From contig CAKREJ010000013.1 in the NCBI GenBank assembly GCA_934317185.1, positions 1 through 27,423 on the forward strand: a stretch of 27,423 nucleotides of DNA. Direction: 5' to 3'. The DNA is from an uncultured Anaerobutyricum sp. (lineage in GTDB: Bacteria > Bacillota > Clostridia > Lachnospirales > Lachnospiraceae). The notes beneath the pieces are model-generated. The model did no database searches. It was not told where the DNA came from and worked only from the letters and a program-made list of their open reading frames with translations. Position 1 is the first letter of the stretch; every line of letters starts with the position of its first letter. A program made the translations under genes and the position numbers. Of this stretch, positions 17,086 to 23,981 are shown in pieces.

Positions 17086-17739
17086 CTACTCAATATCCAT
17101 CGGATGAAATGCACAATACTCTACTCCTTCAACAAATGCCTCAACGGCAGAACGGCAGGCCGATTCGCTTCCATAAACAATGGCACCTCCTGTATTAACA
17201 CGAGAAGGAATCTCCGACAATTCCGCAATCTTTACATCTGCTGCTTTTAGTGCCTTATCTAATCCATACATACTTTCTACCGGAGCAGATACCAAATACG
17301 CTATAGAAGTCCCTTCGCTAAGACCTAACGATTCCTGATAATACTTTCCGATTCTTGGGACATAATCTACATAATATCCTAATGTACCCTCTTCATTCAA
17401 AGAATAATTCCCTGATTTGTGTTCTATATAATCTCTGGCATAACGAAGACCACTTTTTACATCTTCTACTTTCTCTCCGGAGATGATTGCTGTAATCTCT
17501 CCTCCATATCTACTCCAGGAATAGTCTACACCACCATAAACTGTCTCAATCTGAATGACCTTGATCTTCGCCTTTTTTGTTGCATCATCCAGAGCCAGCC
17601 ACATAACATCCTCACAATCCGCAGAAAAAATCGCCATACTTTCATGATCTTCTGGTATATCATAAATTTTTCGATATTCCTCTGTGATTCGTGGAATCAG
17701 CTTCTCCATCACTACATGGGCATCAATACGTTTTCTCAT
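17086..17739 (-). CDS. EutL-type tandem-BMC shell protein, copy 2
   Basis: Second full-length EutL-type trimer-forming shell protein, 217 residues like its neighbour, from which it differs at about half the positions (hand alignment from residue 28 on). The same landmarks appear: FSADCEDVMWLALDDATKKA (38-57), VYGG, SWSRYGG, KVEDVKSGLRYARDYIE, AYLVSAPVESMYGLDKALKA, and SESACRSAVEAF. The start is well supported, AGGAGG five bases before ATG 17739. It is probably first in a two-gene transcript with copy 1. The divergence suggests distinct roles or pore properties rather than recent duplication. E. coli and Clostridium perfringens EutL bind ethanolamine or cobalamin; whether these do is unknown. 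Confidence 0.88.
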   Translation of the reverse strand: MRKRIDAHVVMEKLIPRITEEYRKIYDIPEDHESMAIFSADCEDVMWLALDDATKKAKIKVIQIETVYGGVDYSWSRYGGEITAIISGEKVEDVKSGLRYARDYIEHKSGNYSLNEEGTLGYYVDYVPRIGKYYQESLGLSEGTSIAYLVSAPVESMYGLDKALKAADVKIAELSEIPSRVNTGGAIVYGSESACRSAVEAFVEGVEYCAFHPMDIE

Positions 17740-17865
17740 CTCGCCCTCCTCATATTATTTATCTGTTACGACAAACATTTCTCTATCGTTTTAATTTATA
17801 TTTTATCATGAAATGATTTTTATGAACATAAACTATTTTCACTCTGCCTGTGAATTTTTTGTTCT

Positions 17866-18951
17866 TTATTTTTTTTCGTACAGATTTTCAAGTATCTGTT
17901 TCGCATTTTTCTTCTGGTAATTGTCAGGATCGCTTATCATTTTTCCCTTTCCTGTATTCCAGCGAAACTGATTATAATCCGTCAGGTAATTCCTGCCTTT
18001 TTCACAGGAAGGATATCTTTTATACCAGAGAGGATATTTTTTCATATATTTTCGAGCAAGAGTAACCGCCTCACTTTTTGTTCTTCCCTTTTTATCCGGT
18101 GTTCCTGATAAACGCACCCCTGCCGGACTGGAATGTAACAGTACAACACTTCCATCTCTACAACTTCCGATAACGATGTATACATGCGTTGCCGAACTCA
18201 TTATATCTCCAGGTTTCCAATCTGTAACCCTTTTTGCTTTTTTATAACTTCCCCATCCATATGCTGCATATGTAGAAGCAACTTGTGCCGCTTTTATCAC
18301 ATATCCATCTCCAGTCGTTCCTTTTTTTATTTTGTTTATATTATAAATACTCCATCCGACAAAACCAGAACAATCGAGGCCGTTTCCAAATGCATATTTA
18401 TGTTTCTTATAATTATAAGAACTTCGCTGTTTGCTGCAAAATTTTCGCCAATTTGGATTCAATCCGATTCTAAGACCATCTGTCCCGGCTCCGGTATCTG
18501 ATTTATTCCAGCCGCCTCCCCAGATATACATTGTAGAACCTACCGGTGCGAGTGCAGTTGTCAAAAAATTTTTAATCGTAGAAGTAGACGCTTTGGGTAC
18601 CATTGTTTCTGCAATCGTCCCATATTTACTATAGATAGTTTTTGTTTTATCCTTCTTTTTATAGGCTCGTACTTTATATTGATATACACATCCTCTTTTC
18701 TTATTTTTAAGAACAATTTTACAAGCTTTTGTCGTTTTTATTTTCAAAAAAATGTTTTCATTTGCTCTTTTTTCAAATATCTCATATCCTTCTGCCTTTT
18801 CTACTGGTTCCCACGAAAGAACTACATTATCCTCTACTCCATTTGCTAAAAATCCCAACGGCTTTTTTAATACTTCTTTCGCCACAACATTTCCTCCCCG
18901 ATATAAGATCATGGATAGAATTATTAACAATGCTATATATTTCTTTTTCAT
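17866..18951 (-). CDS. Secreted Fn3-NlpC/P60 peptidoglycan hydrolase
   Basis: Exported wall peptidase of the NlpC/P60 type. From ATG 18951 (AAGGGA seven bases upstream; an earlier ATG at 18969 is less favoured) it has 361 residues: signal peptide (about 1-23), a fibronectin-type domain (about 32-115, GFLANGVEDNVVLSWEPVEK), then an NlpC/P60 domain with catalytic Cys194 in LDCSGFVGW and His256 in THVYIVIG. The catalytic domain has an unusually long loop before the cysteine (GGGWNKSDTGAGTDGLRIGL...) and a long C-terminal extension with YPLWYKRYPSCEKG, as in some clostridial cell-wall proteins of unknown substrate. It diverges from the SH3-NlpC gene across 230 bp carrying a 22-bp palindrome. Confidence 0.85.
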   Translation of the reverse strand: MKKKYIALLIILSMILYRGGNVVAKEVLKKPLGFLANGVEDNVVLSWEPVEKAEGYEIFEKRANENIFLKIKTTKACKIVLKNKKRGCVYQYKVRAYKKKDKTKTIYSKYGTIAETMVPKASTSTIKNFLTTALAPVGSTMYIWGGGWNKSDTGAGTDGLRIGLNPNWRKFCSKQRSSYNYKKHKYAFGNGLDCSGFVGWSIYNINKIKKGTTGDGYVIKAAQVASTYAAYGWGSYKKAKRVTDWKPGDIMSSATHVYIVIGSCRDGSVVLLHSSPAGVRLSGTPDKKGRTKSEAVTLARKYMKKYPLWYKRYPSCEKGRNYLTDYNQFRWNTGKGKMISDPDNYQKKNAKQILENLYEKK

Positions 18952-19010
18952 CTCATATTCCCTTCTCATTTTATGTTATGTATTTTTCGTAAATCTATGA
19001 TCGACTTTGT

Positions 19011-19032
19011 TAATTCATGTTAACATGAATTA
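19011..19032. promoter_or_regulatory. Perfect 22-bp palindrome between divergent wall-hydrolase genes
   Basis: TAATTCATGTT followed by its exact reverse complement, in an otherwise AT-rich divergent intergenic region (18952-19180). It lacks a T-run in either direction, so an operator for a dimeric regulator is more likely than a terminator. It lies 60 bp upstream of the Fn3-NlpC start and about 107 bp upstream of the plus-strand -10. Confidence 0.5.
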
Positions 19033-19115
19033 CTGTTTATTTCCAATATTTATTTTCTATGAGAAATTTCTTAATAAAAACAACAACTTTCTCACACTTT
19101 TCACCAAAAAAATTC

Positions 19116-19144
19116 TTAAATTTATTTAAAAAATATGTTACAAT
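19116..19144 (+). promoter_or_regulatory. Candidate promoter of the SH3-NlpC gene
   Basis: TTAAAT (19116-19121) and TACAAT (19139-19144) are 17 bp apart, giving a leader of about 30 bases before ATG 19181. The -35 is weak. Confidence 0.4.
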
Positions 19145-19180
19145 TATTACAAAATTACATTAAGAGGAGATGTGTTATCT

Positions 19181-20155
19181 ATGAACACAAATAAACACTC
19201 AAAAAAAGCAGTGCGTCTGCCAGTATTTATACAAAAAAATCATAAGGCGATACTTTTTTCTCTTCTGCTTTTTTTGATGCTTCCAGCAACCTTTGTTCAC
19301 GCACAACGCCTGTATACAACAGATGGGGTAAATGTAAGAGCAAAGCCAGATAGTTCTTCTAAAGTACTTACTTCAGTTTCCGCCGGCACGCCTGTTACAA
19401 AAACAGGTCGCAGTGGCAATTGGATCGCTGTCAAAGTAGACGGTAAAAAAGGCTATATTTATAAAGCTTATCTTTCCGGAAGGAAAAGGACTTCAGTCGC
19501 TAATGTTTCTAAAAGCTCTGCCTACCGTGCAGTAATTACCGCACGTAGCGTAAACTTACGTGCCAAGCCATCTTTTTCCGGACATATTAAAGGAAGTTTA
19601 TCTGCCGGTCAGGTCGTTACTGTTTATGCAACAAAGGGTTCCTGGAAAAAAATTAAAACACAATCCGGAACAAAGGGCTATGTATATAGTACTTATGTCG
19701 GAAAGAACTACAAAGCTTCTGGTAAAAATTCAAAAAAGCAAACAACTTCTGTTTCCTGCAATACTTACCGTACAAAAGCAATCGCATATGCAAAGGGCAG
19801 ATTAGGAGATCACTACAGTCAAAGTCGCAGAGATCAAAAGGGGTATGCTGACTGCTCTAGCCTGATGCGTGATACCTACAGAAGTGCCTCCGGCAAATAC
19901 ATCGGAAACACCACATATGAACAGCTTGAGCTTATGCACTCTTACCTATATTCTATTTCTTCTGTTCATGAAGCTTCTGTTGGCGATCTGGTATTTCACC
20001 AGAACGGCTCTAATCACGTTGGAATTTATCTTGGAAACGGAAAAGTTCTGCACGCTTCTCAGACTGCAGGGAAGGTAAAGATCACTACTTTCAGCAGTAG
20101 CAGCACCTATTGGGATACCGGATGTAATGCCGCAGGTTACTGTGCAACACACTAA
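19181..20155 (+). CDS. Secreted SH3b-SH3b-NlpC/P60 peptidoglycan hydrolase
   Basis: Exported gamma-D-glutamyl endopeptidase-like enzyme. From ATG 19181 (324 residues; AGGAG at 19165-19169, whereas the GTG at 19172 is too close) it has a long signal peptide (about 1-41, ending VHA), two bacterial SH3 domains (about 45-100 with DGVNVRAKPDSSSKVLTSV and about 114-172 with ARSVNLRAKPSFSGHIKGSL) that bind the wall, and an NlpC/P60 domain with Cys225 in ADCSSL and His279 in NHVGIYLG. Such proteins trim peptide stems in muropeptide remodelling. It is one of only two plus-strand genes and has its own promoter and terminator. The typical SH3-NlpC build leaves little doubt. Confidence 0.92.
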   Translation: MNTNKHSKKAVRLPVFIQKNHKAILFSLLLFLMLPATFVHAQRLYTTDGVNVRAKPDSSSKVLTSVSAGTPVTKTGRSGNWIAVKVDGKKGYIYKAYLSGRKRTSVANVSKSSAYRAVITARSVNLRAKPSFSGHIKGSLSAGQVVTVYATKGSWKKIKTQSGTKGYVYSTYVGKNYKASGKNSKKQTTSVSCNTYRTKAIAYAKGRLGDHYSQSRRDQKGYADCSSLMRDTYRSASGKYIGNTTYEQLELMHSYLYSISSVHEASVGDLVFHQNGSNHVGIYLGNGKVLHASQTAGKVKITTFSSSSTYWDTGCNAAGYCATH

Positions 20156-20179
20156 TTAAAAATTTAATACATAACAAAT

Positions 20180-20218
20180 AAAAACCAGTAATTAGCATAA
20201 AGCAAATTGCTGGTTTTT
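20180..20218. terminator. Bidirectional terminator between converging genes
   Basis: Arms AAAAACCAG (20180-20188) and CTGGTTTTT (20210-20218), extended by AATT pairing, with T-runs on both strands. It serves the SH3-NlpC gene (+) and the exchanger gene (-). Confidence 0.85.
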
Positions 20219-20244
20219 ACTTTGATATACGATTCAACTAATAT

Positions 20245-21174
20245 TTAATTCATACATAAATATGCAAAATATCCTGCATATGCTAACAGCATTATAATTC
20301 CGCACGGTCTTCTAAGTTCTTTATTCTTTATCGTTCCAAGCCATAAAACAATACCGGCAGCTACCGCTACAGCCGAATCAATTAAAAACTTACTTTCAAA
20401 TGGTACATTGCAGATTAATGCAGTTGTTCCGATTACGAAAAGAATATTAAATATATTACTTCCTACGATATTTCCGATTGCAATTCCAACATTTCCACTT
20501 TTAGCTGCTGTTACAGAGGTAACAAGCTCTGGAAGGCTGGTTCCAAAAGCTACAATCGTAAGTCCAATGAAACGTTCACTCATTCCAAAAGTTCTTGCTA
20601 TTTCTGATGCTGAATCAACTACAAGGTCACTTCCCCATACAACCATGATTCCTCCGGCAATGATAAAAACAATACACTTTAAATATGACAGCTTACATTC
20701 GGATTCTTCTTCTGAAACTTTATTCTTTTTTGACATGACAAATAGATAAGCAAGAAATGCAATAAATAATAACCAAAAAACCACACCTTCTATAAAACTG
20801 ACTGCATGTCTGGTCATTCCAAAAAAAATCATCAATAATGTAACTATTATCATAAAAGGAATCTCGCAATATAATGTGGATTGTTGAATTGCAACATTTG
20901 TAATAATTGCTGTAATTCCAAGAATGACAAAAACGTTCATAATATTACTGCCAACAACATTCCCTATCGTAATTCCTGCATTTCCCTTTAAACCGGATGT
21001 AATGCTGACTGCCGCTTCCGGAAGGCTTGTTCCCATTGCTACAATTGTAAGACCAACAATCAACTGTGGGATTCCAAGCTTAGCTGCAACCCCGGCAGCT
21101 CCGTCCACAAAAAAGTCTGCACCTTTTACCAGTAATACAAACCCTAAACATAAAAGCAAAATCTGAAGTATCAT
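20245..21174 (-). CDS. Calcium/sodium exchanger-like antiporter (CaCA family, YrbG type)
   Basis: Integral membrane antiporter exporting Ca2+ in exchange for Na+ or H+. The 309 residues hold about ten helices and the two inverted alpha repeats that line the ion path: AMGTSLPEAAVSITSGLKGN with GNVVGSN (46-77) and AFGTSLPELVTSVTAAKSGN with GNIVGSN (209-240), each with the coordinating Glu in SLPE. The central charged loop (about 149-162) separates the halves. ATG 21174 has AGGAGG 11 bases upstream. It follows the second eutP-like gene by 82 bp on the same strand, so it may be cotranscribed with it. Substrate is inferred from the family. Confidence 0.92.
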   Translation of the reverse strand: MILQILLLCLGFVLLVKGADFFVDGAAGVAAKLGIPQLIVGLTIVAMGTSLPEAAVSITSGLKGNAGITIGNVVGSNIMNVFVILGITAIITNVAIQQSTLYCEIPFMIIVTLLMIFFGMTRHAVSFIEGVVFWLLFIAFLAYLFVMSKKNKVSEEESECKLSYLKCIVFIIAGGIMVVWGSDLVVDSASEIARTFGMSERFIGLTIVAFGTSLPELVTSVTAAKSGNVGIAIGNIVGSNIFNILFVIGTTALICNVPFESKFLIDSAVAVAAGIVLWLGTIKNKELRRPCGIIMLLAYAGYFAYLCMN

Positions 21175-21256
21175 ATATATATTTTCCTCCTAAGATTACT
21201 GATGTACTCTTGGAATCTTCTCACAAAAATAAATGAAAAAAACTCCGAACATACAA

Positions 21257-21775
21257 TTACTGAAGATGATAATGTGGAAGATCTGCTGGTTTTTTAAATG
21301 TTTCTTTATGAAGTGCATCCATAACCTTTTCTACCGGACAGATATCATGTTCTTCTCGAAGGAATTCAAAAATCTCATCAATTCCCTCTCCTGTATAAGA
21401 GCTTGTAAAAAATATCTTTTTACATCCGGTTAACTTTAACCATTCCGCTGCCTGCTGCGGGTTAGCCGCCCAGTGATCTATTTTAGTTACAATACCCACT
21501 TCATCTCTGTTTCCAAGTGGTGTTACATTTGGGGGATATAACGAATACGGTTCTGTCGCACTTAAAACAATTCCTACCACATCTGATTCTGCCGCATACA
21601 AATCAATCGTATGTGATAAATCCATATTTTCAGCATACTCTCCCGGCATATCAATGATACAATCATATTGGCTGACATACTGTGTCTTCTTATAAGTAAT
21701 CTTTTCTCCACGTAATACCTGTTTTAACGTTGTCTTTCCACTTTCACTTCGTCCAATCAGCAACATCCTTCTCAT
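21257..21775 (-). CDS. EutP/PduV-family small GTPase, copy 2
   Basis: Second EutP-type GTPase, 172 residues, with motifs at the same positions as copy 1: GRSESGKT (8-15), DMPGEY (42-47), TKID (97-100), TSS (124-126). G3 has methionine in place of the usual threonine (DTPG in copy 1), which might change GTP hydrolysis. About 59% identity to copy 1 over 150 residues, gap-free, points to an old duplication or separate acquisition; the tails are unrelated. A Ca2+/Na+ exchanger gene follows after 82 bp and a Nudix gene precedes. As with copy 1, no microcompartment operon is adjacent. ATG 21775 follows a GGGGG site. Confidence 0.88.
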   Translation of the reverse strand: MRRMLLIGRSESGKTTLKQVLRGEKITYKKTQYVSQYDCIIDMPGEYAENMDLSHTIDLYAAESDVVGIVLSATEPYSLYPPNVTPLGNRDEVGIVTKIDHWAANPQQAAEWLKLTGCKKIFFTSSYTGEGIDEIFEFLREEHDICPVEKVMDALHKETFKKPADLPHYHLQ

Positions 21776-21863
21776 TAATAACGTCCCCCTGTTTCAAGTT
21801 CTTTATTCACACAGAGTCTCTCCCAGCCCAGGCATATACAGTATGCGAATAAATCTAAAATAT

Positions 21864-21899
21864 ATCAGGCCAAGAATACCAAGTCATTCTTGAACTGAT
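21864..21899 (-). repeat. Stem-loop after the Nudix gene; palindromic element copy 3
   Basis: Seven-base arms CAAGAAT/ATTCTTG (21871-21877 with 21886-21892) inside an outer ATCAG/CTGAT (21864-21868 with 21895-21899). Related to 293-312. The T-run is weak, so it could be a poor terminator or a repeat. Confidence 0.45.
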
Positions 21900-21904
21900 C
21901 GCAA

Positions 21905-22537
21905 TTATACTCCCATAAAAAACATTAAAGCCGCCCAGGTATAAAGAGGGTAATACATTCCATGTTCATCTCTTCCTTTACAAAGATATTCCTGTGCATC
22001 TTCTTTACTTACCAGACGAAATCCTTCAAATACTTCCGAACCTTCTGCACCATCATGATTCATCTTTGGCATCTCGTCACGATTAATTGATATATACACT
22101 AAGGCATTCCCCTCATCCGTCATTCCCGGTGTACTGAATACACATGGAGATACCACCTTTATCTCATCAGATTCTTCTACTTCAATTCCAGTTTCTTCCT
22201 TCAATTCACGAATCGCTGTAGCTACAAGAGCGTTTGGATTATCCCAATCTTCTTCATCAATAAGACCTGCTGGTACGCTTAACATATACTGTCCAACCGG
22301 ATAACGATACTCCCAGTTTAAAAGAAGCTTCTTTGGCTGTCCCTTGATATTAAGCACAACAAAACAGCTTACCGCATCCGCCTGCATCGTCTTACATTCT
22401 TTATCGGGCATTAATGCAACCATCCTGTCCTTTCTTCTTCTGCTGGCACAGTAATAGTGTCCACCCTCTCTATATTGTAAATCATAGAGATTCATATATT
22501 CTGACTCATAAATTGTCTTCATCTTTCCGTTATACAT
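21905..22537 (-). CDS. Nudix hydrolase, ADP-ribose pyrophosphatase-like
   Basis: Nudix enzymes split nucleoside diphosphates linked to another group; this one resembles ADP-ribose pyrophosphatases. In 210 residues the Nudix box is GLIDEEDW...RELKEETGI (91-118): the catalytic REL (110-112) and EE (114-115) are intact, but between the GLIDEE and REL parts there are about five extra residues and the canonical glutamate eight before the arginine is replaced. The N-terminal third has YCASRRRKDRMVALMP, and VPAGLID precedes the box, typical of the ADPRase subgroup. ATG 22537 follows AAAGGTG at eight bases. A strong terminator isolates it from cytX; the eutP-like gene follows after 129 bp. Substrate is not settled. 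Confidence 0.85.
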   Translation of the reverse strand: MYNGKMKTIYESEYMNLYDLQYREGGHYYCASRRRKDRMVALMPDKECKTMQADAVSCFVVLNIKGQPKKLLLNWEYRYPVGQYMLSVPAGLIDEEDWDNPNALVATAIRELKEETGIEVEESDEIKVVSPCVFSTPGMTDEGNALVYISINRDEMPKMNHDGAEGSEVFEGFRLVSKEDAQEYLCKGRDEHGMYYPLYTWAALMFFMGV

Positions 22538-22562
22538 ATTCTTGTCACCTTTCGTAAGATAT

Positions 22563-22630
22563 AAAAAATCCTAAAAGAAGCCGCTGTTTTACATAAGTTT
22601 TACATAAAAAGCAGTATATTCTTTTAGGAT
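22563..22630 (-). terminator. Terminator after the CytX-like transporter gene
   Basis: Perfect 12-base arms ATCCTAAAAGAA (22568-22579) and TTCTTTTAGGAT (22619-22630), followed on the minus strand by six T (22568-22563). The enclosed loop is long, with inner CGCTG/CAG(T) pairing. It begins 14 bp past the stop. Confidence 0.8.
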
Positions 22631-22644
22631 ATATTGTCATACAT

Positions 22645-23859
22645 TTAAAGAGCTTTGTCAAGGTGATTCTTTGGAAGAATACGATGTATGATAACACATA
22701 AAACAGCCGTAATTATAATGTCCGGTAATGTGTAGCCAATAACAAGATCAATCTGCATCAATACCCGATATAAACTAAGACCGATCAGCCATACTGTCAG
22801 ATTCGTCCAATCCCATTCTTTTGTCACACTTTGTTTTTTATTAAAGAAGAAATCGGCGATCATAACTGCAATCATCGGTGCAAATACAGAATTTATCAAA
22901 TAAAGGAAATCTTCAATATTATCCATCGGATAAAGAATCGCTGCAATTGTCCCGATAATGACTACAATAACAGAAAGATACTTTCCGTTAATTTGTTTTG
23001 AAAAACTTTCCCCGATAACTTCGCCTGAAACACCGGCAGAATGTGCTGCCAAAAAGTTCGTTGTAACGGTAGAGAAAAGAATAATAAAAAGTCCTACTAC
23101 TCCAAGACCTGCACGAAGAGAAATCTGTGCAATATCAGAAGTTCCCATACCAATCGCAGCGGACATTCCGATCAGATACATCCAGCAGCTTACCAGACAA
23201 TACACAATCGTACTTACTGAGGTAGTTTTTACCGGTTTTGCACTATTAGAAGTGTAATCACTGATAACAGGAATCCAGGATAATGGCATAGCTGCTGACA
23301 GTTCAATTGCTGCACCAAAAGTAAGTGCATTTTTATTTACACTGCTGCCATTGAAAAGTGATCCAAAGCTTCCCTTTGTCACAATCACAAAACATAATAC
23401 TAAAGTCATTAAAAATAATGCTGTCATCGCAACTATATTAATCTTTTCCAGTCGTTTTAAGCCTACAAGAACCCATATGAGCAGTAACACACCAATAACT
23501 GCACACCATACCCCTGCTCCTACAGAAAAAATACCATTCGCTGCAAGTGCTCCGTCGTAGTTTAAGATAGCAAGCCAGCCTGCAAGCTGCAAAATATTTA
23601 AAACAGAAAAAGGCAGGTTGCCTTTTCGCCCAAAACTAACGGCAACGGTTTCCATCGCATTATTCCCCGTCTTCGCCCCAAGATACCCTGCTAAAAATAA
23701 TAAGATACCTCCAATGATATGACCAATTAAAATAGCCAAAAGACCTGTTTTAATTCCAAGTGGTGCAAAATATGTTCCTGTCAGAATTTCTGACATGGAA
23801 ACTCCGGCACCAAACCAGATCAGTCCATTATTAAGGATTGATGTTTTATTCTCTTCCAT
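22645..23859 (-). CDS. NCS1-family transporter, CytX-like (putative hydroxymethylpyrimidine or B6 permease)
   Basis: Membrane permease of the nucleobase-cation-symport-1 family, 404 residues and about twelve helices. The closest family I recognise is CytX, predicted to import hydroxymethylpyrimidine for thiamine: the N-terminal GAGVSMSEILTGTYFAPLG (18-36), the GGILLFLAGYLGAKTG stretch and the SWIPVISDYT motif near residue 205 are characteristic. CytX genes are usually under a TPP riboswitch, but only 122 bp separate this start from the divergent regulator and I see no THI element. The partner is a PLP-type MocR regulator, so vitamin B6 or another MocR-linked substrate deserves thought. ATG 23859 has AGGAGG 11 bases upstream; a terminator follows. 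Confidence 0.82.
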   Translation of the reverse strand: MEENKTSILNNGLIWFGAGVSMSEILTGTYFAPLGIKTGLLAILIGHIIGGILLFLAGYLGAKTGNNAMETVAVSFGRKGNLPFSVLNILQLAGWLAILNYDGALAANGIFSVGAGVWCAVIGVLLLIWVLVGLKRLEKINIVAMTALFLMTLVLCFVIVTKGSFGSLFNGSSVNKNALTFGAAIELSAAMPLSWIPVISDYTSNSAKPVKTTSVSTIVYCLVSCWMYLIGMSAAIGMGTSDIAQISLRAGLGVVGLFIILFSTVTTNFLAAHSAGVSGEVIGESFSKQINGKYLSVIVVIIGTIAAILYPMDNIEDFLYLINSVFAPMIAVMIADFFFNKKQSVTKEWDWTNLTVWLIGLSLYRVLMQIDLVIGYTLPDIIITAVLCVIIHRILPKNHLDKAL

Positions 23860-23875
23860 ACTAGATTATTCCTCC

Positions 23876-23909
23876 TTGTAAAAATATCTGAAACAAGTAT
23901 AATATTATA
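23876..23909. promoter_or_regulatory. Back-to-back divergent promoters of the MocR and CytX-like genes
   Basis: The 12-bp palindrome TATAATATTATA (23898-23909) gives a TATAAT on each strand, head to head. For the plus strand TTGTAA (23876-23881) lies 16 bp upstream. The minus-strand -35 is poor, as expected of a promoter needing activation. Confidence 0.5.
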
Positions 23910-23931
23910 GTACACTTTAACCATAATTAAA

Positions 23932-23946
23932 TATCCAATTTGGATA
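23932..23946. promoter_or_regulatory. Candidate operator for the MocR regulator
   Basis: Perfect inverted repeat TATCCAA-T-TTGGATA. It overlaps the position where the cytX-like -35 should be and lies between the mocR start point and its ATG, suiting autoregulation and control of the transporter. Confidence 0.5.
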
Positions 23947-23981
23947 AAGCCAGTATGGTCAGACTATATCAGGAGAATTCT

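Noticed and set aside
23860..23981. TPP riboswitch expected upstream of a CytX gene
   Set aside because: No THI-element core sequence on the minus strand and too little space once promoters are placed.
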